Positions 18,699 to 27,771 of a stretch of DNA of 64,000 bases are shown piece by piece. The translations under genes and the position numbers were made by a program. Under the pieces are notes generated by a model. The model was not told where the DNA came from and did not search any database. It was given only the letters and a program-made list of their open reading frames with translations. The stretch comes from Schauerella aestuarii (lineage in GTDB: Bacteria > Pseudomonadota > Gammaproteobacteria > Burkholderiales > Burkholderiaceae_B), in the NCBI RefSeq assembly GCF_009866805.1, contig NZ_SIZW01000039.1:1-64000 (forward strand), given 5' to 3'. Within the stretch, counting starts at the first letter, position 1. Each line of letters begins with the position of its first letter.

Positions 18699-20225
18699 TC
18701 ATTCCCCGGCTGGATCGACAGGCAACTTGCGGCGCATACGCCGGAAGATCTGCGGCAATACCACCACCGCAATCGCCGCGATCCACAATCCGATGGACAC
18801 CGGACTTGAATACAGCACGGCCAAGTCGCCGTTGGTGATCGAGAGCGCGCGACGCAGGTTCTGCTCCATCATGTCACCAAGCACCACACCCAGCACCAGC
18901 GGCGCCATCGGCACTTCAAGCTTGCGCAGGAAATAGCCTATCGCGCCGATAATGGCGACCAACAACAGATCGAAAGTGCCGGAGTTGATCGCGTACACAC
19001 CGATATAACTGATGCACATCACGCCAGGAACCAGCAACCACGCAGGCACCGACAGCACTTTCGAAAACACGCGCACCATCGGCACGTTCATGATGAACAG
19101 CAGCACGTTGGCGACGAAGAGCGAGGCGATCAAACCCCACACCAATTGCGGCTGCGCATCGAACAACACCGGGCCCGGAGTGATGTTGTAAAGCGTGAGT
19201 GCACCCATCATCACTGCGGTGGTGCCGGAGCCCGGCACACCCAACGTCAGCATGGGTACAAACGAACCGATTGCCGATGCCGTGGCAGCCGCCTCAGGTG
19301 CAACCAATCCACGCATATCGCCCTTGCCGAATTTGGCATTGGGATCGCGTGCTTCGGTGATGCGTTTTTCCTGCGAGTACGCGACAGCCGCAGCCACGCT
19401 GGCGCCGGCGCCCGGCAACACGCCAACCACGAAGCCGATCAACGCACTGCGCGCAACGGCAAATTTCGTGAACATGATCTCCGAAAAATTGAAGAGTTTG
19501 CGTCCGCTCGGTTTCACTTCCACCGAGTTGCCGCTACTCGATTTGTCGAGCATTTCAAGCAATTCGCTCACGGCAAACAAACCGATCACGACCACGACGA
19601 AATCGATGCCGTCGGCCAAGTGCACCGAGTCGAACGTGTAGCGATACACACCCGAATTGGAGTCGACACCGATAACGGAAATACCCAAACCGATCATTGC
19701 CGCCAACACGCCCTTCACGGGTTGTTTACCGAGCAAGCTGGTCAAGCAGCAGAACGAAAACACCATCAGTACAAAATACTCTGCCGGCCCAAACGCGAGC
19801 GCCCAACGCGCGAGAAATGGCGACAGCAACGTGATGCCGAAAACCGAAACCGTTGCGCCGCAAAATGCCGACCACGCCGACAGCGACAGCGCCACATTGG
19901 CAAGACCTTGCCGCGCCAATGGATAGCCGTCGAGCGTGGTCATGATGGCGCTGGCTTCGCCCGGAACGTTGAGCAGAATGGATGTGATGCGTCCGCCATA
20001 TTCCGCGCCAACGTACACCGCCGCCAACAAGATCAGCGATGTTTCAGGGGGCAGGTTCATGGCGTAGGCGATCGGAATCAGCATCGCCACGCCATTGATG
20101 GGACCCAAGCCGGGCAACACGCCGACGATGGTACCCAGGAACGATCCAATGGCTGCCACCAGCAGATTGGTGGGGCTGAACGCTACCCCGAAGCCGATCG
20201 AGAGATGATCGAGAATGCCGCTCAT
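18699..20225 (-). CDS. tctA: Tripartite tricarboxylate transporter large membrane subunit TctA
   Basis: 508-residue integral membrane protein with about a dozen hydrophobic segments. It has the family motifs GTIVGVLPGLGPINGVAMLIP near the N terminus and GFVVGVLPGAGASVAAAVAYSQEKR in the middle, the two glycine/proline repeats of TctA. It is the main translocation subunit of a TTT uptake system in the inner membrane. The ATG at 20225 has GGAGGT seven bases upstream and overlaps the tctB stop as ATGA. Open frame upstream of this is inside tctB. Confidence 0.93.
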   Translation of the reverse strand: MSGILDHLSIGFGVAFSPTNLLVAAIGSFLGTIVGVLPGLGPINGVAMLIPIAYAMNLPPETSLILLAAVYVGAEYGGRITSILLNVPGEASAIMTTLDGYPLARQGLANVALSLSAWSAFCGATVSVFGITLLSPFLARWALAFGPAEYFVLMVFSFCCLTSLLGKQPVKGVLAAMIGLGISVIGVDSNSGVYRYTFDSVHLADGIDFVVVVIGLFAVSELLEMLDKSSSGNSVEVKPSGRKLFNFSEIMFTKFAVARSALIGFVVGVLPGAGASVAAAVAYSQEKRITEARDPNAKFGKGDMRGLVAPEAAATASAIGSFVPMLTLGVPGSGTTAVMMGALTLYNITPGPVLFDAQPQLVWGLIASLFVANVLLFIMNVPMVRVFSKVLSVPAWLLVPGVMCISYIGVYAINSGTFDLLLVAIIGAIGYFLRKLEVPMAPLVLGVVLGDMMEQNLRRALSITNGDLAVLYSSPVSIGLWIAAIAVVVLPQIFRRMRRKLPVDPAGE

Positions 20226-20659
20226 AGCAGACCTCCGAGAAGTCCCGTGGGCAGGACCACGTCCAGCACCTTGTCGAACAGAAGAAAGAACGCCACGCCC
20301 ATCACGATGCCGCCGATGGCGCTCTTGACCCACGTGCCGTCGAAGAGCCGCGCCACCAGCACCGTCATGATGGCGGTGGCGATGATGAAGCCAAGCCACT
20401 GGAACAAAAAGGCGTAGCCCAGCGCCACCGCCATCATCAAGGCGATACGCGTGTTGACTCCCGGCGCCGCAGGTTCAACCTGATTGCCGCCCTTGAAGGC
20501 CAGCCGCAGGCCGCACAGGCCGATGATGCCGGCGATCAACATGGGAAAGGCCCGCGGGCCCACCGGCTCATATGCGAAGGGGGCTTCGATGTCCCAGCCC
20601 GCCCACGTCATGAACGCAGCCAGGCAGAGGGCGAGAATGCCCAAGATTCGATCATTCAT
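20222..20659 (-). CDS. tctB: Tripartite tricarboxylate transporter small membrane subunit TctB
   Basis: 145-residue protein with four predicted hydrophobic helices (about residues 6-20, 38-52, 70-98 and 110-135), typical of TctB. It includes the ...GPRAFPMLIAG motif common in this family. It lies between tctC and tctA and overlaps tctA by four bases. It partners with TctA in the membrane. Confidence 0.9.
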   Translation of the reverse strand: MNDRILGILALCLAAFMTWAGWDIEAPFAYEPVGPRAFPMLIAGIIGLCGLRLAFKGGNQVEPAAPGVNTRIALMMAVALGYAFLFQWLGFIIATAIMTVLVARLFDGTWVKSAIGGIVMGVAFFLLFDKVLDVVLPTGLLGGLL

Positions 20660-20675
20660 GATGGCGTGACCCGCG

Positions 20676-21680
20676 TTATTTCTTGAGCAGGCCGAAACTG
20701 TCGGCCAACTCGGCGTAAGTCTTCACCTGTGCTTTGACGTAAGCGTCCAGATCGGCACCGGTCTTATCGAACGGGAACAAGCCTTGTTGTTCGCGCAGTC
20801 GTGCAAAGTCGGGGGATGCCATCGTCTTCTTGAACGCTTCGATCCAGAAGTTGTACGCCTCGTCGCTCACCTTCGGACCCACGTAGAACCCGCGAATGAT
20901 CGGCCACACGATGTCGTAGCCTTGTTCCTTGGCCGTGGGCACGGTAGCCAGTTTTCCAGGCAAACGCTGATCGTTGAACACCGCCAGCACACGGATCGGT
21001 GCACCGCCTTCCAGCATCGTGAAGGCTTCTGCTGCATCGCCCATGTAGGCCTGGATGTGGCCGCCACGCAGCGCCGTGACGGCCTCGCCGCCCCCTTCGA
21101 ACGCCACGAAGCGCATCTTGCGGAAATCGACGTTGGCTGCCTTGGCCGTCAACGCGGCTTTCATCCAATCCTGGCTGCCCACGGTGCCACCCGCACCAAG
21201 CACGATCTTGGTGGGATCCTGACGAAAGGCTTCCATCAGGCTCTTCAGATCCTTGTGCGGCGAATCGTCACGAACGACCGCCACCCCGTAATCGGTGCCG
21301 ATGCCGGCCAGCCAACGCACGTCGTTGACGTTGTAGCGGCCGAACTTGCCTTGAGCGAGGTTCAACAGCGAGCCCCCCGAAAAGGCCACGATGCTGCCTG
21401 GTTCATCGGGATGCTGAGCGACGACGTTGTTGTAGGCGACTGCGCCGATACCGCCCGGCATGTACACAATTCGCATCGACGCTTTGAGTGCTTCGGCCTT
21501 TTTCAGACTTTCCTGCGCGAGGCGGCAGGTGAGGTCAAAGCCGCCCCCGGGTTGCGCAGGTGCGATGCATTCCGGACGACGCGGTTCTTCGGCCGCGATT
21601 GCGGGGGTCATCGCCGTCAGCGCGGTTGCGCCAGCAAACGCCATGGCTGCCGCCAGGCGCAATGTTGTCATTGCCTGCAT
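20676..21680 (-). CDS. tctC: Tripartite tricarboxylate transporter periplasmic receptor TctC (Bug family)
   Basis: 334-residue secreted solute receptor with a signal peptide ending about ...TPAIAAEEP. The ligand-loop region PAQPGGGFDLTCRLAQESL matches TctC receptors. It binds a tri- or dicarboxylate in the periplasm and hands it to TctAB. The ATG has GGAG eight bases upstream. It is encoded after the TctE sensor and directly before tctB. The true ligand (citrate, or another acid) cannot be read from sequence. Confidence 0.92.
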   Translation of the reverse strand: MQAMTTLRLAAAMAFAGATALTAMTPAIAAEEPRRPECIAPAQPGGGFDLTCRLAQESLKKAEALKASMRIVYMPGGIGAVAYNNVVAQHPDEPGSIVAFSGGSLLNLAQGKFGRYNVNDVRWLAGIGTDYGVAVVRDDSPHKDLKSLMEAFRQDPTKIVLGAGGTVGSQDWMKAALTAKAANVDFRKMRFVAFEGGGEAVTALRGGHIQAYMGDAAEAFTMLEGGAPIRVLAVFNDQRLPGKLATVPTAKEQGYDIVWPIIRGFYVGPKVSDEAYNFWIEAFKKTMASPDFARLREQQGLFPFDKTGADLDAYVKAQVKTYAELADSFGLLKK

Positions 21681-21785
21681 TGTGTCGTCTCCTCAGTGGC
21701 GCGCTCATTGCGCGTCGGGCTATGTCGCGATGGCTTGCCGCCACCTCGGGACGAACCGTACAAAACCTTTGCTTTCGGTTTCCTT

Positions 21786-23243
21786 TCAAATCGCCATATT
21801 TTCGTTGCGCAGTGCAGCAGTCCGTAGGGGAGCAAGGGAAAACGCTAGGTTCACCGCAAGGCCTTGGGGCGCGCGCGGCGCGAAGGTGAGCGTTGCGCCA
21901 TGCGCATCGGCAATCGTCCGCACGATGGCCAGCCCCAATCCCGCGCCAGTCGTATTCTTACCTGCGGTACCGCGACGGAAACGTGCGCCCGCTCGTGCGA
22001 TATCGCTCTCGCTCATTCCTGTGCCCTCGTCGTCCACCGTCACCACGACCTTGCGAGTTGTGCACATGATGCGAACAGTCACTGCCCCCTTGCGAGGGCT
22101 GTATCTGATGGCGTTATCCACAAGGTTAACCAGTGCCTCGCGAAGCAGCCATTCCACGCCCCGGATCGATACCGCCTCATCCGGCCGGTCGAGTCCAAGA
22201 TCGATCGCTTTCAAGCGCGCCACGGGTAACAGCGATCGAACCACGCCATCGCACACCTCGCAGACGTCCAGCATTTCGCCGGCAGTCTCCAACATGCTGC
22301 CAATCGAAGCATCACGCGCACGCGCCAGGGCCAACAACTGGTTTGTGGTGCGCACTGCACGATCGAGGCCGTCCTGCATGGCGACGAGCGCCAGGCGCGC
22401 CTCTGCGGGATCCTTCTCGCGCATGGCGTACACCACTTGGGTACGCAACACGGACAAGGGCGTTCGCAGTTGATGCGATGCGTCGTCGAGAAACTGACTT
22501 TGGAGGGCCGCCTGGGCCTCATAACGGGCCATGTGGCGGTTTACTGCGGTAACGAGCGGCTGCACCTCTGCAGGCACCTCCGAGCCGCTGACGGGGCTTA
22601 AATCGTCCGCAGGCCGATTCTCGACTTCCTGCCGCAATCGCTCGAGCGGTCTGACGGCAACGACGACTCCGAACACGATCAGCACCACGCTGAACACAAT
22701 GACGAACAGGTCGCGCTCAATCGAACGAAACAAAATCGCGTTCGTGAATGTCTGGCGGGCATCGAGACTTTCGGCGACCTGCACGATGACTCGCCCTCCG
22801 GCGTCGTTGTACAGCGGCGGATTCATGACGCGCGCCAGCGCCGCCACTCGAACCGGTTCGCCTTGATAGACGTCGTCGAAGAAAACAGGCTCACCGGAGC
22901 GCAGCGGCGCTTTGGGCATGGGCAAGCCAGGGTTGCCGATTTCGGCCAGCGTATCTTCGGTCGATACGCGGAAGTAAACGTTGCCGTTCGCGGTCAGCTC
23001 AAAAAATTCCAACAGCAAATAGGGCTGCTCCATTGCCAATCCGCCACTGGCTGTGGATATGTTGTGATCGATTGATTTCAAGGCGCCGGCCAGTGATCGG
23101 TCGTAGGCTACGTCGACCAAATCGCGCAACTGGGCTGTGGATAACCACAACGCGCCGATCAGCACGGCAACCAATGCCGGCACGATTGCGCGCAGCAGTT
23201 GCCGCCGCAGGCTTCGCGGCGCTTTTTCGCCAACTTCAGCCAT
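21786..23243 (-). CDS. tctE: TctE-type membrane sensor histidine kinase
   Basis: 485-residue sensor kinase. It has an N-terminal membrane helix (~residues 13-38), a periplasmic TctE-like sensory domain, a second helix (~165-190) with an adjacent linker, the phospho-acceptor box FLDDASHQLRTPLSVLR, and ATPase motifs NLVDNAIRYSP (N box), VDDEGTGMS (G1) and GAGLGLAIVR (G2). The ATG at 23243 overlaps the tctD stop by eight bases. It should sense a carboxylate and phosphorylate TctD to induce the tct transporter encoded next. Confidence 0.92.
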   Translation of the reverse strand: MAEVGEKAPRSLRRQLLRAIVPALVAVLIGALWLSTAQLRDLVDVAYDRSLAGALKSIDHNISTASGGLAMEQPYLLLEFFELTANGNVYFRVSTEDTLAEIGNPGLPMPKAPLRSGEPVFFDDVYQGEPVRVAALARVMNPPLYNDAGGRVIVQVAESLDARQTFTNAILFRSIERDLFVIVFSVVLIVFGVVVAVRPLERLRQEVENRPADDLSPVSGSEVPAEVQPLVTAVNRHMARYEAQAALQSQFLDDASHQLRTPLSVLRTQVVYAMREKDPAEARLALVAMQDGLDRAVRTTNQLLALARARDASIGSMLETAGEMLDVCEVCDGVVRSLLPVARLKAIDLGLDRPDEAVSIRGVEWLLREALVNLVDNAIRYSPRKGAVTVRIMCTTRKVVVTVDDEGTGMSESDIARAGARFRRGTAGKNTTGAGLGLAIVRTIADAHGATLTFAPRAPQGLAVNLAFSLAPLRTAALRNENMAI

Positions 23244-23910
23244 CGGTCGTTTCCAGGCTGTAGCCCATGCCGCGCAAGGTGACGATTTGAACCGACGTGG
23301 TAGCCAGTTTCTTACGCAGCCTGTGGACAAGTACCTCTATCGCTTCGAGGTTGATCTCCGAATCATCCGACACGATGCGATCGAGAATGTGTTGCTTGTT
23401 CATCGGCTCTCCACTGCGCTGAATAAGCACCCGCAGAACAGCGTGCTCGCGCGGCGAAAGCGCCATAGGCTGACCGGCAACGGTGAATCGCTGAGCCGCC
23501 GTATCGAAAACCAAGTCCCCCAGACTCAGCCGCGGATGCTCTTTTCCGCGACTGCGCCGTATCAGCGCCATCAAGCGCGCTTCCAGTTCTTCGACCACAA
23601 ACGGTTTGGGCAAAAAATCATCGGCGCCTTCATGCAACGTCCCGATTCGTTCCGCCAAGGAATCGCGTGCGGTGAGAACCAACACCGGCGTGCGGTCGTC
23701 CCGAGCACGCATTTTTGCCAACAGGCTATGCCCATCGATATCGGGCAGGCCCAGATCGAGCACGACAGCATCGAATTCTTCAACTTCGAGCCGTTTGAGT
23801 GCAAGAAACCCGGTATCGGCCCAATCGACAACGAAGCCTGCATGGCGGGCAAGACTTCGAGACAGCCAGCGGGCAAGTTCCGCTTCATCTTCGACTAGCA
23901 GGATGCGCAT
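23236..23910 (-). CDS. tctD: OmpR-family response regulator TctD
   Basis: 224-residue regulator with an N-terminal receiver (MRILLVEDEAEL acidic pocket, phospho-acceptor Asp in DAVVLDLGLPDIDG near residue 51, conserved Lys in FLPKPF) and a C-terminal winged-helix DNA-binding domain (SPREHAVLRVLI ... INLEAIEVLVHRLRKKL). It is the first gene of the leftward tctD-E-C-B-A operon. Its start is the left border of the origin region; the first AT-rich origin tract begins about 50 bp away. Confidence 0.93.
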   Translation of the reverse strand: MRILLVEDEAELARWLSRSLARHAGFVVDWADTGFLALKRLEVEEFDAVVLDLGLPDIDGHSLLAKMRARDDRTPVLVLTARDSLAERIGTLHEGADDFLPKPFVVEELEARLMALIRRSRGKEHPRLSLGDLVFDTAAQRFTVAGQPMALSPREHAVLRVLIQRSGEPMNKQHILDRIVSDDSEINLEAIEVLVHRLRKKLATTSVQIVTLRGMGYSLETTDG

Positions 23911-23952
23911 GTCGTGAATTCCGGTTTGGCGCGACAGAACATCATCGTCTCT

Positions 23953-24190
23953 TCCTTTCTTTTATATATATAAACCTAGTAGTGGATGATAAGGCCTGTG
24001 GATAACTACCTTAACGTTGAATACCTGAGCCTGTTCAACACGTTAGCGTGCTTTCGCGTTGTGGATCAGGGCTGTTTAAATTTGAGGACGAAGAGGAACA
24101 AGTTTTACGGTCGGCGAGAAAGACAGGGGTTGTTGATAAGCGATCCACACGCTGTACACACCTGCGTCACTTAGACGTTATCCACAGGCG
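23953..24190. repeat. oriC module copy A
   Basis: Order: pyrimidine/AT tract with TTTTATATATATAAA, a TAGTAGTGGATGATAA stretch, then TGTGGATAA (23997-24005), TGTGGATCA (24060-24068), GATCCACA (from 24142), and TTAGACGTTATCCACAGGCG (24171-24190, with an exact box at 24178). An additional TGTTGATAA at 24131 occurs only in this copy. The first two boxes face the last two. Read on the minus strand from the first box, TTATCCACA-GGCC is followed by triplet-like TTATCATCCACTACTAG and then the AT tract. That resembles a basal unwinding element (box, GC clamp, DnaA-trios, AT-rich DNA). Confidence 0.85.
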
Positions 24191-25024
24191 GTTCGCACGA
24201 AGCGATAGGGGCGAGCACGCGGACGCATTCCCCCCTCAAGCGTCACTTGCAAAGGCGCTACGCCTACATCAGCAGAGATGGGCGCAAAAAAAGGGGCATC
24301 AGCGCGATCGCGCCCTACGGGCGTTTCAGGCATCCCTATGGCGTGTCCTCTCTATGCTGATGGCTGCTCAAAAGGTGGTCAATGGCGTTTGCTGACACGC
24401 CGCCGCCGGTCACGTATCGGGAAAAGGACGCGGAACGCGCCAGAGGCCCTTAGAACGTCTCCAGATCGAGATCTGAATGGTCTGATGCCACAGCAGCGCA
24501 TCAGCCATCGCAGATGGCTAAAAATGGGCAAATGTTGAGCAGAAAAAATTTCTTCTGCTTGCTGATAGTCGTTTTTCAAGCGCGCTAAGCGCTTTTCGGC
24601 AGAAAACGAGGTTGTGGACATCTTTTCGGTCGCGATCTAGCGATGTGGAGACATGATTTTTGCCGCACGACGGAAGGCGAGTTGCATGGCGTTGCGCTGA
24701 TACCTCAGCACCCAGACTCCCAAGCGATCCCGCTTCCGGTGCGCAGTCGAACATATGAGCCAGCGAACGATCCCATAGGCCCATTTTGCGGTGATCGCTG
24801 GCGCAGGTTGGCGTGACCTGCGCACGATTTGAGCAAAATCGGGCACATAGATTTTGTGAACTTCGATTTTCAGTGGCTGCAAGGTTCGATTGGGGTGCAA
24901 CGTGTTGAAGCCCATGCCGTCAGGCGAGCGGGCTTCTTCTTCACGCGTGCTCTTTTCTTCATCTGGGCAGTGTTTGCTTGCTTGCCCAATGTCTCTCACC
25001 CCTCACTTCTCTGCTTCTTCTCTA

Positions 25025-25262
25025 TTCTTTCTTTTCTATATATAAGATTGGTAATGACTAATAAGGGCTGTGGATAACTACCTCAACTTGAAATTTCTAT
25101 TGGCAATCAAGGGCTTGCCTTGAACTTTCGCTGTGGATCAGAGGCTTGTGTTGCAGGGGATCAAGTTGAACAAGTTTTTCTATTGGGACGTATCCAACCC
25201 TTTGTTCGCCCTTGATCCACATGCTGTGCACAACCTGCCGCCTTAGACGTTATCCACAGGCG
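25025..25262. repeat. oriC module copy B
   Basis: Same order as copy A, shifted by exactly 1072 bp with no insertion or deletion. It has TTTCTTTTCTATATATAA, TGTGGATAA (25069-25077), TGTGGATCA (25132-25140), GAACAAGTTTT, GATCCACA (from 25214) and TTAGACGTTATCCACAGGCG (25243-25262). Spacings from the first box are 63, 145 and 181 bp in both copies. The sequence between motifs has diverged strongly, while motifs and spacing are kept. Next to the first box the minus strand reads TTATCCACA-GCCC-TTATTAGTCATTACCAATC and then the AT tract. Confidence 0.85.
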
Positions 25263-25520
25263 AAATCGTCGATCACAAGCTACCCGGTCGACACTTCGAT
25301 GGACAAACTGGGCAAAAGGCGGGGTGCGGTAGGACATAGATCTCCTGATAGGCAATGCGCAACTGCTCTTTTTTGGTACTTATATTTCACGATGGCCTAT
25401 GTACCGAGTTCAAAAGGGTTGCTTGCCCTCCAGGCGACATGCGTTTGCAGAGAAGATCGCCCATTGATCTCGCGCTAGCTGCCTTGAGGGCGCAGGAGGC
25501 GTCTCGCACGTGGGGCGGGC

Positions 25521-25529
25521 TGTGGATAA
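25521..25529 (-). promoter_or_regulatory. DnaA box
   Basis: Exact TGTGGATAA (TTATCCACA on the minus strand), immediately left of the A/T-rich stretch at 25561-25640. Confidence 0.8.
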
Positions 25530-25560
25530 ACAATTTGCCGGGACTATCCCTCAATGAACG

Positions 25561-25640
25561 CTCGCGAAAAAATCGACCATCGGAAAAACGATTGTTAAAA
25601 AATGATCAATTTTTGAGCAATTTAAAAATTGTTGTTTTGG
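25561..25640. other. A/T-rich tract, candidate unwinding element
   Basis: This stretch has runs such as GAAAAAATCG, GTTAAAAAATGATC and AATTTTTGAGCAATTTAAAAATTG. It is the most AT-rich part of the origin region outside the modules, with a DnaA box 32 bp to its left. It could be an additional melting site. Confidence 0.5.
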
Positions 25641-25909
25641 AGGACTGGCGTTTTTCAGGTAATGCACGTGTGCATCGTGTGGGAGTAATTGCGAAGCCAC
25701 GTGACCGAGCCATCCAGATCACCGAAAGCAATGAGGAGATGAGTGGGCTATCGGTTTTCGGCCTTGGCTGGCGGCGTGTTGCGCTCTGAGCGATCGACGA
25801 TTTCCGCCCATTGGCATCTGATCTGCGGCTGATTGGCGAGTGGCGCAAAATATCCACAGCTCGGGCGTTTTCAGCCCTTGGGGATAACTAAGCCGAATTC
25901 AGTCGAGTC

Positions 25910-25918
25910 TGTGGATAA
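25910..25918 (-). promoter_or_regulatory. DnaA box
   Basis: Exact TGTGGATAA. A one-mismatch ATATCCACA lies at 25850-25858, and a TATCCACG follows right after, so boxes are paired here in opposite orientation. Confidence 0.78.
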
Positions 25919-26062
25919 AAATATCCACGTCGAATAGATAACCGAAACAGCTACTTAAGCGATATGTCACAGTCGAAGTCGCGTTCATCTAGTGCGATAA
26001 GCACATTGGACGTGCCACTCGCATAAGCACCTCGCGACATTTTTCCAGCGCTTCTGCACACG

Positions 26063-26071
26063 TTATCCACA
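26063..26071 (+). promoter_or_regulatory. DnaA box
   Basis: Exact TTATCCACA, followed three bases later by the degenerate box TTATCCTAA (26075-26083). Confidence 0.78.
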
Positions 26072-26244
26072 ACGTTATCCTAATAGCGTCATTCGATCGC
26101 GGCAATTTGATCTCGGCAATCGGGATGGCGAAAATGTGGTGCGCTGTCTGATTACGATCCTAGGTTGCATGCACTGAACAACACGGTTTGCCAGCTCATT
26201 CGCCCGCGGGTTGCCAGCGAAGTCGCCCAAAGCGGCGAACAACG

Positions 26245-26253
26245 TTATCCACA
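26245..26253 (+). promoter_or_regulatory. DnaA box
   Basis: Exact TTATCCACA in the context AACGTTATCCACAA, near-identical to that at 26063 (CACGTTATCCACAA). Confidence 0.78.
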
Positions 26254-26593
26254 ATACCCAGGCATTCCGGTGCCTTAAGGTGTACGTGCGGCTTTGCTAG
26301 GTGCAGGGTCGGCGCATCGATTCCACCCATCTGCGCTAACGACATGACTAAAAAGCCGTCCCGCCACCAAGTACATCCGGGGTCATGATGATGCGACAGG
26401 CGGTGTCGTGGCGCAGGGTAAGGACTTTCCCCTAGTGCTCTGCAAACAAGTGGCGACTCGCCCTCTGGATGTGCGTCGGCACCGCACTGCGCCAAATACG
26501 GCCTTTGCGTTTTTGAAACACCCCAGCCCGGCAACCTGTGTACAAAGGTGATTGATGTGAACAACTAGGCGCACAGACGCCGGGAGACAACGT

Positions 26594-27586
26594 ATGACCC
26601 GCACACCGTTCGTCGTAAAAATATTATCCACAGGTGCGGTTGCCGCAGTTGCGTTCGGGGCAAGTCTGACCGCTGCGATCGCAGCCGAATTTCCCACACG
26701 TCCTATTACGCTGGTCGTACCGTTCGCTGCCGGTGGGCCGACCGACATCGTGGCGCGATCTCTGGGGGCGTCCATGAGTAAAGACTTGGGCCAGACGATC
26801 GTTGTGGAAAACCGTCTGGGTGCCGGCGGAACGATTGCCGCGGGCTCGGTCGCGAAAGCCGCGCCGGATGGCTACACACTTTTGATTCATCACAACGGCA
26901 TGGCGACGGCGCCGGCGCTGTATCCGGATCTGGCCTACAAGCCGTTGAGCGATTTCGAATACATCGGGCAAGTGGCCGATGTGCCGATGACGCTGTTGGG
27001 ATCGAAGAATTTTCCGCCCAACACGACGGCCGAACTCGTGGCCTACGTCACAAAGAACGGTGAGAAGGTGAACCTGGCCAATGCCGGCCCGGGAGCAGTG
27101 TCGCAACTGTGCGGCGCCTTGTTCGAACAAGCCACCAAAACCAAGCTGATTGCCATCCCCTATCAGGGCACGGCGCCAGCCTTGAACGCGTTGCTGGGCA
27201 GCCAGGTCGATTTGCTGTGCGATCAAACCACGACGACACTGCCGCATATTGCCGCCAAAAGCGTCAAGCTGTATGGGGTGACGACGCCTGCGCGCATCAA
27301 GTCGCTGCCCGACGCGCCCACGTTGCAGGAGGGCGGCTTGAAGGGTTTCGACATGAAGGTGTGGCATGGCGTGTATGCGCCCAAGGGCACGCCGAAAGAA
27401 GTGACGGCGCGCATCACCCGTGCGTTGCAGGCGGCGTTGAAGGATCCCGAAGTGATCGCGCGGATGGATAAATTGGGCGTCGAAATCGTGCCTGTGGATA
27501 AGCAAACCCCAGCGGGTCTTCAAACCTGGTTGAAGTCGGAAAGCGATAAGTGGCAGCCTTTGCTGAAAAGTATTGCTGCGCAGTAG
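26594..27586 (+). CDS. Bug/TctC-family tripartite-type solute receptor (orphan)
   Basis: 330-residue periplasmic solute-binding protein with a clear signal peptide (hydrophobic ~residues 8-29, cleavage near AIAAEFP). The mature start FPTRPITLVVPFAAGGPTDIVARSL is the classic Bug N terminus with the ligand loop, and GSVAKAAPDGYTLLIHHNG follows. No TctA/TctB partner genes adjoin it, as is common for the many orphan Bug receptors of Alcaligenaceae. The ATG has GGGAG eight bases upstream. Two exact DnaA boxes fall inside the gene (26624, 27493), the first in the signal-peptide codons. The ligand is unknown. Confidence 0.92.
   Translation: MTRTPFVVKILSTGAVAAVAFGASLTAAIAAEFPTRPITLVVPFAAGGPTDIVARSLGASMSKDLGQTIVVENRLGAGGTIAAGSVAKAAPDGYTLLIHHNGMATAPALYPDLAYKPLSDFEYIGQVADVPMTLLGSKNFPPNTTAELVAYVTKNGEKVNLANAGPGAVSQLCGALFEQATKTKLIAIPYQGTAPALNALLGSQVDLLCDQTTTTLPHIAAKSVKLYGVTTPARIKSLPDAPTLQEGGLKGFDMKVWHGVYAPKGTPKEVTARITRALQAALKDPEVIARMDKLGVEIVPVDKQTPAGLQTWLKSESDKWQPLLKSIAAQ
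26624..26632 (+). promoter_or_regulatory. DnaA box inside the start of the Bug-receptor gene
   Basis: Exact TTATCCACA, 31 bases into the downstream coding sequence, encoding part of the signal peptide. It extends the origin box field into a gene. Confidence 0.7.
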
Positions 27587-27771
27587 TCCGCGCCCGGGTC
27601 GGTGTTGATAGAATCTATTTCCATGATCTGTTGCCCGTCTGGGCCGCGGATCGCTTCTACCAGTCCATCGGCCACACTGCACGATCGTCGCGACAGTGGG
27701 TTGCCGTTTAACGGTCGGAAGGCGTGCTGCGACTTTGCCCGCTTACGGCCAAGTCTCTGTCGCACACACCA

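Larger units (their letters stand above)
23911..26593. other. oriC: Putative chromosomal replication origin (oriC) region
   Basis: About 2.7 kb without a credible gene between the divergent tctD and Bug-receptor genes. I find eight exact 9-mer DnaA boxes: 23997, 24178, 25069, 25250, 25521, 25910, 26063 and 26245. A ninth lies just inside the next gene at 26624. There are also many one-mismatch boxes. Two AT-rich TATATATA tracts sit beside the boxes of two repeated modules, and a further A/T-rich stretch lies at 25561-25640. Gene orientation changes across the region. Between the modules (24191-25024) and after the second (25263-26593) I see no gene, only the scattered boxes. Assignment as oriC is strong inference; no dnaA is adjacent. 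Confidence 0.85.

Noticed and set aside
20226-20399. N-terminal extension of TctA
   Set aside because: Lies within tctB; the ATG at 20225 has a strong Shine-Dalgarno and the conserved N terminus.
24637-24999. 120-residue minus-strand frame between the two origin modules
   Set aside because: No start signal or family match; I considered a transposase fragment but could not support it.
25355-25789. 144-residue open frame inside the origin region
   Set aside because: Crosses a DnaA box and the AT-rich tract, and does not resemble any protein.
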